A stretch of 64,000 nt of DNA, taken from positions 44,018-108,017 of the forward strand of contig JASAND010027762.1 of NCBI GenBank assembly GCA_030248195.1, read 5' to 3'. Under the pieces are notes generated by a model. It did not search any database and was not told where the DNA came from. It saw only the letters and a list, made by a program, of their open reading frames with translations. Shown piece by piece: positions 46,608 through 56,500 of the stretch (positions are counted from its first letter, which is position 1; every line of letters starts with the position of its first letter). The stretch is from Trissonchulus latispiculum. Its lineage: Eukaryota > Nematoda > Enoplea > Enoplida > Ironidae. The translations under genes and the position numbers were made by a program.

Positions 46608-47029
46608 CCACCTTTTACATATGGGGCGCAGTGGCGAGGCGGGCCAGCTGACCGCCGAGGGTCAATATTAATGAGTTTCGAGAATTATTGCCCTCCAACT
46701 GACCCTTTTTTGATGGATCCCTGGCCCTAAAACTTGGTAGAATTTTGGGAACTTTTCTTTAACATGTAAACGTAACCAAAGGGAGAATTTTACTAATTTT
46801 TAGAACTTTTACTAATTGTTGCTCGAATAGTACAATTTTCTAGAACCAATAATTGACATAATTACCTAGTATATACTTACGTACGCATTCCTAACTACTT
46901 ATTAATGCAATATTATTATTATTAAAGGCCAATGGCCCCCTTCTAGTCATGACTTGGGCTGGAAATTGTGTACATTTCCCTTTTCCTTTTTGCTGGCTTT
47001 GTCTTCGGCCAAAGCTTGAGGAGAAGACA

Positions 47030-47059
47030 ACTGTTGGGTCCTTGAGGAAAGGCCCAACA
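47030..47059. repeat. Hairpin with 8-bp perfect stem and extension
   Basis: CTGTTGGG and CCCAACAG enclose TCCTTGAGGAAAGG, which extends the stem by a wobble and three more pairs with one mismatch. Confidence 0.8.
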
Positions 47060-47093
47060 GAAAGACGGAGAGGAAGGAAGAAAGAGAAGAAAA

Positions 47094-47113
47094 GGTTTGA
47101 CTTAAGTCAAACC
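47094..47113. repeat. Perfect 20-bp palindrome
   Basis: GGTTTGACTT followed at once by its reverse complement AAGTCAAACC. Two GTTCTAGAAC palindromes (47127-47136 and 47145-47154), each an nTTCnnGAAn half-site pair, follow within 40 bp. Confidence 0.9.
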
Positions 47114-48227
47114 AAGAAGGAAAGTCGTTCTAGAACGCCTTTTTGTTCTAGAACGTTAAAATTACACCATCAAAATGTAACCCTTTTAAAACCCCTTTTT
47201 GCTTATAACTTTCTTAATTTTGAGAGTTAGGAGGTCGGGTTTGGATTTTCAGGATCAGCGTCAACTTCTCTTTCAGATGAGCCCAAGTCAAGTTTCGACC
47301 CAAAATTGTTAAAATTAATTAATTATTATCTAATTAATACTAACTAACCCTAATTAAGCCTATATAACTACGTACTTAACTGTTTTCTACCTAAAATCGA
47401 ACCATCTTCCAATATTAGTCCCTTTTTTAGCGTAAATTTCCACTTTGTAAGTATTTTGATGACCAATTCTCGGCTGATTAAGCGTGTAATTGCCTATTAA
47501 AAGTCAAGGACTTCCTGCTGGTTCATGTTTAGTCAATGAAAGACGTGCAAGGTGGTGAATAGGGGGCATTCTTGACTCAAGTTATGAGTGACAACTCATT
47601 AAAACGCTTAAGATTGGTCCAATTACGAGTATTTTCCTTCGTGGGGAGTAACAACTCACTAATTTCCTCTAAAATCCTTTAAATTTTGTTAAGACACAGC
47701 CAGTTAAGGTAGGGTGGAGTGACAACTCCGGTCATTAGGAAATAGGTGACCGAATTACCCTTTTGCCAACAGCTTCTAGATTAGTACTGTTAGTAATTTA
47801 ATGATGTTTAAGCTTCAAAATTATCACTGTGACTACGATTTCTACACTTAATTGAGTGCAAACCTTAATCCCTGTTTGAGAATTTCCCTCAATATTGAGT
47901 ACTAGACAACTCTGGCTTGGCAGACACAAAACAATTCATACAATTATTGCTTGGACATCATTTATTAGCTACTTTCCGTAATGATAATTGTTGATCTTCT
48001 TCGCAAATCCATGGTAGAGAGATTCTTCTCCATCGATTTCACAAGCCCTAGCCACGTTTTGCTTAATTTAGATAGGTTTTAATTTTAGATTTTACCAATT
48101 TCATTACATATTTTTCATGGTTTCGCGTTTTGTCATTCTGTTCAAGAGAAATATGCATTCAAAATTAAAAATTTTGATAAAAATCAGACAAAATTTTATA
48201 TTTCTCCCAAAATCTTGAGCTTACTTA

Positions 48228-48947
48228 AGCCCGGTTCATACTTCTGTCCGCTTGTCCGTTTCTGTTGTCCGTTTGTCCGTTTGTCTGTTTGTCCGTTTTA
48301 AAAGTAGATTCATACTTCTGCTGTTTTGCTGCTTTTCTGTTTTGCTGTTTTGCTATTTGTCCGTTTGTCCTTTTGTCCGTTTTCAGGGTTGATTCATACC
48401 TTTGCTACTTTGCTGTTTTGCTGTTGTCCGTTTGTCCGTAAGGGTTGTCCGTTTAAACTTGAGCAATGTTTAACTTTTTCCGTTGTCCGTATGTAATAAC
48501 CAATCGGAAACGACCAGAATGATCACGTGCTTGCTAAGTAAACGTTTGCATATGATTTTTGAATGGTTTTTAAGATTAATTCGTTGATATATTGAGACCA
48601 TTATGAAATTACTTTAAAAATAACTTGATTTCAAAGTTTTTAATGTTTTTGAAGAGAATTACATTTACAAGCAACATAATGCTGTAGACAATCATTATAA
48701 AGACAAAGTGTCAGGTGACTCGAAAACAGAAACAGCAATCCAGCAATACAGCAAAAGTTTAAATAGTGTATTACAACAGAAAATAGAAACCATCATTACG
48801 GACAAACGGAAACGGACAAACGGACAATCAGCAAAATAAGTATGAACCACTTCGTCCTTTTTAAAAACGGACAACCGGACAACCAGACAAAAGGACAAAC
48901 GGCCAAAAGTACAAACGGACAAACGGAAAATAAGTATGAACCGGGCT
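48228..48947. mobile_element. Harbinger-like MITE with TTTGTCCG subterminal repeats (720 bp)
   Basis: Exact TTA duplications at 48225-48227 and 48948-48950, the target of PIF/Harbinger. Inverted ends share AGCCCGGTTCATACTT. About 200 bp at the left is an array of TTTGTCCG/TTTTGCTG words and 150 bp at the right is the inverted ACGGACAAA array. No ORF. Confidence 0.85.
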
Positions 48948-48950
48948 TTA

Positions 48951-49995
48951 TTAATCATTGAACGATTTCAGAAACAAGCCCTCGGGAAGCCGTTTCTCGT
49001 GAAGCCTGAACTGGTAGCTTATCTTAAGGTTTGCCACACTTAGAGAAATCCTTAGAGAAATTGTTTTCTTGTTATCGTTGTTGTATTGCAACAAAGTTGT
49101 TTAAATTTTATTGATATTTAAATAACAAGAATTAATAGTTTGAAAGCCAATTTATTATAGGGGCTTTTCTTTTAATATTGCAGGGGAGGAATGGGGGAAA
49201 TTCCAATTCGAAATTCCGGACACCTGCCACTCATCTCAAAGAACTCATCAAGTTTTATTGAAAATCTAACTTTTGTCCTTTTATTGTTGTTCGCACTTTT
49301 TAAAACTACAAAGAACTTAAAAACACTAAATTTTTAGCGGAAGGAGCAATTCTTATTCATTTTAGTGATGTTTCACGTTTTTTCGAAAAAATTTTGCACC
49401 TAGGCGCTCATGACATGTGTAATTACTTCTGCTTGATTTCGACTCAGCGTTGCCAATAATACCAGCCTTTCTTAGAGCATCATTAAGCATTACATTTTTA
49501 AATTCCATTATATATACTCGTAAATTTAGACATGTGTTTTGGCTTCTAATGTACATTTTTATCTCTACCAATTTTGGGTGTATATAATATCTTCTTACTT
49601 TGGAAAAGTAAAGTTTTTCTGACCTGATTTTTCGGAATTTTTGAAAATTCTTCTCAAAGTCTGGCAGGTCCCACTCCCCAGATCTCCCGACATTGAACAT
49701 TTTCGGAAGACTTTAATTTAAGTAATTTCAATGAAATATCGTTGTGTGCGAAGAGAAAAGCAATACATGTTGTTTCTTTCTCCGGAACAGACGAAAACAA
49801 TGTGAATGTACTACATATGGTATTAAATGCTACAAAATCCAATGAAAACGTGTTTATACTGCAAAAACGTAAATTTCCAGAGAAAACACCAGCTTAATAG
49901 CACACTAAAAAGCAAAGTGTGATTCTAAAATATCCTGGCTCTAATAAATAAAACTGGTAACTAAAACTGGTTTACCAAAAGAAAATTTGTTTTGA
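48951..49995. other. No recognised feature
   Basis: AT-rich. ORFs at 49362-49700 and 49654-49842 (both minus) show no recognisable motif. Confidence 0.45.
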
Positions 49996-50004
49996 AATGC
50001 AGGC

Positions 50005-50125
50005 ACTGGTGGACAAAATTTGAAAGCGTGGACATGCGGGCATGTGCGTGCGGACGTGGACAAGACCTGCGTGGACAAACGTGGACGTGGACACTGAAAA
50101 TGTTGTCCACTTCCAACTCTGAAGT
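50005..50125. repeat. GTGGACA word array, copy 3
   Basis: GTGGACAAA, GCGTGGACATGCGG, GGACGTGGACAAG and CGTGGACAAACGTGGACG repeats end at TTGTCCACTTCCAACTCTG, the inverted form of the CAGAGTTGGAAG terminus of copy 2. So this is the opposite orientation of the same family. Confidence 0.55.
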
Positions 50126-50508
50126 TTGCTTATCCATAAACGAAAATATGATATTTTGCAATATCGAAAACATTGCAACTCTGGTAGGGAAGCGTAAACG
50201 TTACAACTTTGCGTTTCCAGCCTTGGATATGCATGTCGAACCAAATGGATGATTGTGCAATTGGAGCGTCTAAAGGGCAGAAAAGCAACTAGAAAGTTGG
50301 CATACCGTGCCAGCAGATATAAGCAGATAGCCAGCTACAGCTGTTACACTTTTGCTGTCAATTATATGTGTACTTTTGCGATGATAGTTAGTAATACAAA
50401 ACAACTAATACTCTTACAACAACCTTTACATACAAGCAATAATAAAGCAAACTTTAGACAATTCTCTGCAGGTGGGTGGGTAATGGCTAATCTTGCCCTT
50501 TCTGTGCA

Positions 50509-53500
50509 CTACTTTTTCTGCCTAGTTTTAGTTTTAAAACAAATATTCTCAAACAACAAAACGACTACCGCACTGAGAGCAGCCAAGCAGAAATAATAAA
50601 ATAAATCAGAGAACATTTCTAAACTAAAGGAGTGGGATTTTTCAAGACTAGGTTCAGATCTACTGTTGATCAATGGCAAGAAGTATTTGTCATCAATCTT
50701 TTCGGCTGAATTTGTCTCCAGCAAGACAGAGATCGCTTGGTTCAGTAAATGGAGAAATCTGCTGTTGTTTTTACGAACTACAAATGCTGCAAGTTGATGT
50801 GCTTGAAATTCACCATCAACAATAATCAAATTGTCATTCTCTCTGGCAATGCTGGCCGCCAGCGCTAAATAATTAGAATAAACGAGAGACGAGTCTTCGA
50901 CCAGCAACTGTCGAACAATTGGAACGACATCAGTGTTTGGCTCGGTAACCATCAGCTTAAAAGAGTCGTGGCTTTTTACCCATTCCCAGTAAGCCACTAG
51001 TTCCTGTGAATAGTAATATCTGTCATAGATTTGATAATCAATACATTGGCTTCTTCTACTGTGTTTATAGACATCGGAAGTACATGCTATCAGTGGTTTA
51101 AGAATGCCCTAAACATTTAATTACATATGATGATGCCAACATGAATAAGTGGTCAAGGTAGTGTCGAAATTATCCTTGCATTTTAATTTGTCACGTAATT
51201 AATTTAATTAATTGGGCTGAGTCTATTTTGCAAGTCACGTAGCTCCCCCAACGTGTACTTTTGGGATTGGGTGGGTTCTCCCTCTTGCTATACTGGGAGC
51301 TACGTGATTGGGGAAAACTTTCACTAAGGGGCGCTCGTGGGAGGGTCCAACCCAACACTCGCTTCCCCTTCAGTTCTAGTGTTTTTCTATCTTTACGTGC
51401 GTGTGCTATTTTATCAATCTCTCTGCCCGTTATTCGCTGTGTTTACTGCCCTTTGTATATTTTGGTCCTGTATATCTCTCCCCAGGAGCTGCTGGTACGT
51501 TGGTGAGTCCGCCAAATATTGTAAGTCTATTGTTTGTGTGTTTGTTTGTTTGAGGGCTTTGCCCATATAACTTTATATTATTCTTATATAATAATACTTG
51601 CCGTATTTCTATTTATTAAATTGTTGTTACCTAAGTATTTATTAGGGATTGAGCACACTGAGCTCCTGCTAGGTAGGTAGTTGTTCTAATTCTATTTTAG
51701 TGAGAGTGGGAAGTCATCTCTTCACTTAGGGCAGGCTACTTACCCTTTTTTTGTCTGACGATGCTGTCCCGACCGTCTCTTGTGGTCGATTAGTTGTCCA
51801 TCTGTGCCACAGTCTCCGCACCCGCTACGTCTGGGTGTGGTAACAGCGTTAGTAGGTAGGGAAACTTACTACCCCCGCTACATTAGGCTGCCAGGAGCTC
51901 AGGGATTTTCTTGCCTGAACCCCTTCGTAAAATTTTGTTGATTTTTTCTCAATTTTTGCTTAGTTTCGTTGGGGTTCCTACCATAGTTCTTCGCATTCAG
52001 CGCACTAATTTCAATTTTTTTTCTTAGGTCGGAAACCCCCCCCCTTAGGGTCAAAAATTTGAAAATCTTTTCCTCAAGGGTTTGCGTGTTTTGTATACAT
52101 GTATAACTGTGTGCCTATTTACTCCCTCAATTTAGGCTCTAAAAGCATTTATTTTTGGGGTGACTTAATTTAGGGCTATTTTTGGGATTTGAGTTTTAGG
52201 AAATTTTTTCCAAAGTTCGTACCTATTATACAAATAATTTCATTGTGATAATTTTGTTTGTATCTTGTGATTTTGTTTGTCTGATCGCATTTATTTTAGG
52301 TTAATTTTGGTAATTGTTTCCTTTTCAGGTCACAAAAATAGCAGTCATCTGCTCTATTAACACCAATTTGTTGTATAATCGAGTACCTTTTATATACGTA
52401 TATAATTGCATTTTTTGGGGTACCTAGGAAAATTTTGAGTTGTATATCTAATTGCTGTTCAAAAAAGACCTTTTAGATTCGAAAAGAGAGTTCAACTCTA
52501 TGGATATGAAGCGCTCTAGTCAACACTTGAAAGAGAAAGAACTACGTCACCAACCATATGATGTGTTGGGACACCGTGGAGGCTCTCAGGCGAACTGTAT
52601 GGGATGTTTGCCTTCTACGTCGAGAGCGAGTTCTGGGTCATTCGACCGGGATCCGGTGCTAGGGATGCGCCCCCGGCCTAATTCCGCCTCACTAGCGGAG
52701 GCAAGAAGAAAGGAGAATGGCTGGGCATCAGGGACTGCTCTGAAAACCAGTGCCCCATCTCTGGACCCATCAAAATCTGGTTCTTTGACCGCCCTATCTG
52801 AACCTGAACTCACTGGAGATGGTCCGTCGTCGGATCCTGTCTTCGTGGCAGCGGCCTCAAGCATGGTATCATTGGATGACATCCAAACTGGTGGTTCAGC
52901 TGTTCAGTCTCGGAGGTTTCATGACGAAACCGTAAGGACTTTGGGCTGGAATGTGGTTGGGTCAGATCAGAGGGACTCTGCTCAGAGTTCTGAGTCGAGT
53001 CCCGGGGACCGGACCGCCATCGGTCGTGAGGAGCGCTTAGAATTGAGTTTGTCCCGAGACCGTGGGCAGGCTCTACACGAATCTGATGATGATATGATGG
53101 CTCTGGGAGCTAGATGCCACCTTTCCTTCCCGGGATGCCTAGATTGCCACCTTTCAGTGACCTGGTTCAGTCAGTGTTCCAGAATCTCTGTATAGATTTG
53201 GACCACGAGGTTCTCACTTATTCCAATTTTCAATAATTTGGCAATGGAGTCGGGAGCACAGCATAGGCTGTCTTGGGATCCGTCATTTGATATCGGTTCC
53301 CAGGCTTTGGTTTCACCGTCTCACCAGCCAAGTCCATTCAGGAGTCCCACTGGTGTCATCACCCCGGTAGCAATGAATTCTGGAACGGAACGACAAGTTA
53401 TGGTGCCTCAGCCTTCACAATGGACTAATAGTGGACTGATGGGTTCAACTCAGCGTCCAGAAGGGTCAGTCGTGATTAACGTGAATGCGACGGTCGTGAA

Positions 53501-56500
53501 TAACCAGCTATTGCGACCGGACCTTTGGTCAACCCCATCATATACTTCATCACCGGTAACCAGACGACCAAATATCTTGTGGCCATCGGTTCGTGGTGGA
53601 CGAGCCGGTCATAGAGTTCATGCTGGTGGTCGGAGTTTGATGTCATCAATTTCGGAAACCAGTCCAGTCGGTCTAAACGGGCCAACGGAACCATCAACCA
53701 GTCACCAGCCATTAGTGGATCAGACGGTTGAACCGACTGCTCCCCCACCACGACGGTTATCGTCGGGTGGGTCTGTCAACGTGATAAGAATGACATCTCA
53801 GCAAGTTCAGATGCTGAATAATTACACCAAATGGTTTAGGTCCATTTCCAGGGTCAAGGGCAGGAAAGGAACCATCAAATTATCAACATGGTTGAAGATG
53901 ATTGAATCAACATGGGAGGCTAGTAGTGCCGAGCTTGATCTCAAACGACCATTGTTGTGGTACTTGCTTGACGAATCGGTCAAGCAAGACCTGGAGGGAC
54001 AAACCATGGGAACATATGAAGAACTGATGTGCATTCTCCATCAGCTTTATGAGCCAGTTACCAAATCGGCCGACAAATACGCTCGGGAATTCTTCCAAAG
54101 GAAGCAACTCGCTTCAGAATCCAGCTTAGATTAACTCAATGAGCTGAGGTCCATTGCTTGTAAAGCATTTCCAACGGCCGACTTGAAGGAACGGGAGCTT
54201 AAGGTGATGGAAAGGGCCTCTCGTGGACTCACGTCAACATTACGGGCGAAAGTGGCCAGTTCGTTCGCTGATGCCGAGAACTGCGACCATCGTAGGCCAA
54301 ATGATATCTTCATACGAGCTGTACGTATTTTGGAAGCGATCGAGGAGGGTGATACCCAGTCCAAGCCCATGGAGACCATATGTAATGTTGGTGATGGTGA
54401 GAGGGTTCAACCAGTGGACCAACAGGAAGGTCCAGCGTATGTATGCAAACTCAAAGTGAGCTTCAGGACATCAGGAATTCGATCGTCCAGAGTCAGGCGA
54501 TGACAGTAGATCATCAAACCTAGGACGATGAAGTGGTCGCAGCCTGCGAGGTATTGGACGACCCAAACATGCAAGATTTGGACCCGGAGGAAGTCTGCTT
54601 CCTGGTGGAGCAAGAGGCGGCCACTGTTCACGGTTCTACGGTTCAGGAAAGGCATCTTCCAGTCAGGATAGGTCCAATCGTTGTACCTACTGCGCGGAAC
54701 CTGGTCACAGGTGGGCCCATTGCCCGGTGTATAATAAGAACATCACCTTCTGGGGTGAGGACCCACTTTGGCTTCGGATGGTCAACAGCAGGTATTTTGG
54801 ATGCCTGCTGAAACAGAAGGATGATGGCACTGGTCAATTTGAGGTGAAACGCCCATCCGGCGGTGGTGGTGCAACGCGAGGTTTGGGTCGCTTCCTGTCG
54901 TCAGGTCGCGGTGGTGGTGGATTTAGGAGAAGAGGTGGTGGTGGTGGAAGCAATGCTGATCAGCGAGGTGGTGGCAATTCGGGAAACGAATGATTGGGGG
55001 AGCCGACCCCCGCCAAAAAACCGCAGGCCGGCCATGTTAGCATGATTAGGAGACCACCTGACCATAGGGGTACAATCTCCCGAATCGTGGATCTCAAGGA
55101 TCTCAGGTCGACCACGGGTGTCGACTAGCCAACCAACCTCGTCGTTCAGGCCATGTAAATATGTTGCGGTATCAGCGAATTGGGGATTTGACTGATGAGG
55201 ATTTGCACACTCCGCACACTCCGGAAATGCATTGAAGGATGCCCAGAAGTTAAGTGCTTCCATATGGCTTGTGTGATGCATAATGGTAGGAAGCCGGACC
55301 GCCATTCGGTTAGGGTCTTTTCCAGAAGACTCCATTTACCCCAACGGCAACAACAGGATCCTTTGAGACCTCAGGAATACCAGGAGCCTGAGGGATCTCA
55401 GGGACGTCGGAAACCGAAAAAGCCAAAAAAGTCAATGAAGAATGGAAAGAAAAAAAGGGGCGCAGCTAAGTCTCAGGATGGGTCTGTTTGTCAGGAATCA
55501 GATTAGGAAGAGTCAGCCATGAATTCGGTGGGCAGACAATCCGTCACGGTCAAGGATGGCTTGTCACTTCAGGAGGCTGCATCAAAGGATTGCAATCCGG
55601 AACCTAGTTCACCGGAAGCTCGTGCTTAGAAGTCGGGTTCAACCCAGGCTTCTAGCACGAGCCCCGGGGACGAACCCCGTGATCACCCTGTGTCGTCATC
55701 GACGTCTGCTACTGCCGAAAAGACCGAGAATGCGAACCAGGAAACTCTACCTATTCCGAAATTAAAACTCCAGAGGTCGGTTGGGAATACCTGGCAAACT
55801 CCTCGTAAGGCCGCGAATCTGAAGTCGACCAAGGCTTCAAGTGACATTCCGACGTTCAATAGGTTTGATCCGTTGGATTTGTCCAGGGTAGATGCGGATA
55901 TGTTGGAGACATACTGGTCCCGACTGACCAAAGCTCAGGACGCCTGGGGCAAAGAAGAGGAAAAATTGGAGAAAATGGAGAGTGTTGCTCAGCGGCAATC
56001 TCCTAAAACTAACGCAATAGCAAAGACGGTCATTGACAACATGGAGGATTTCGAGGAGTTCTGAGTGCCTTCGTGAAGAAATTCCGTCAGGAAGACACCG
56101 CCAACGTGGTAGAAATGGTGTCTAAGACCACCGAACCTGATGATTGCACGGATCGTCCTTCAACTTCAGGTCATCCTGAAGCTGAGGCGGACCATGGCGG
56201 CTCGGCCGAAAAGGGCATCGGTGAAGCTGTCCGACAGGTTATGGAAGGCAAAGCGGTCTATGTTGCAAGTTCGGTGGCTTCCATCTCATTGCGTCACTCG
56301 CCATATGTCCTTTTCCGGATTAATGATGTTACTGCCCTGGGTCTGGTAGACACCGGCGCTTCTGTCTCATTGATCTCACAGGAGTTCTATGAGAGGGTCA
56401 AGCATCACGCATTGGCACCCATGACAGCAGCGGAGGGGCACCCTGGCACTCCTGGCAGCCTCCCCACGTGTGGCGCTTCTACCAGGACTGGTGGACCAAG

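Larger units (their letters stand above)
42601..47900. other. Hairpin-dense segment without coding signal
   Basis: 5.3 kb without a credible ORF but with many perfect short inverted repeats, several listed separately below. Others: ATCTGATCAGAT (43495), AAAGTTAACTTT (43866), CCCAG-A-CTGGG (43975), ACGGG-ATC-CCCGT (44488), TAAGTA-GG-TACTTA (45041), GGGGAA...TTCCCC (45368-45387), TTGTTTAAACAA (45408), GGCTT-AACA-AAGCC (45547), AAGCTA...TAGCTT (45610), AGGGTC...GACCCT (45638-45659), GGAAAT...ATTTCC (46970) and CTCAATATTGAG (47890). A C/A-rich stretch lies at 44530-45110. Perfect stems of 10 bp or more with loops of 3-4 nt should be very rare by chance in this length. Confidence 0.6.

Noticed and set aside
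46417..47230. Possible HSP gene driven by the heat-shock element
   Set aside because: No HSP70, HSP90 or small-HSP motif in any frame on either side; ORFs there are under 95 codons and without domains.
51261..51570. Hydrophobic ORFs near 51.3-51.6 kb
   Set aside because: T-rich leader sequence of the retroelement; two frames give equally hydrophobic products, a sign of composition only.
54863..55335. ORFs overlapping the Gly-rich end of gag in other frames
   Set aside because: Shadow frames of the RG-rich tail; the plus-strand frame with the zinc knuckle explains the composition.
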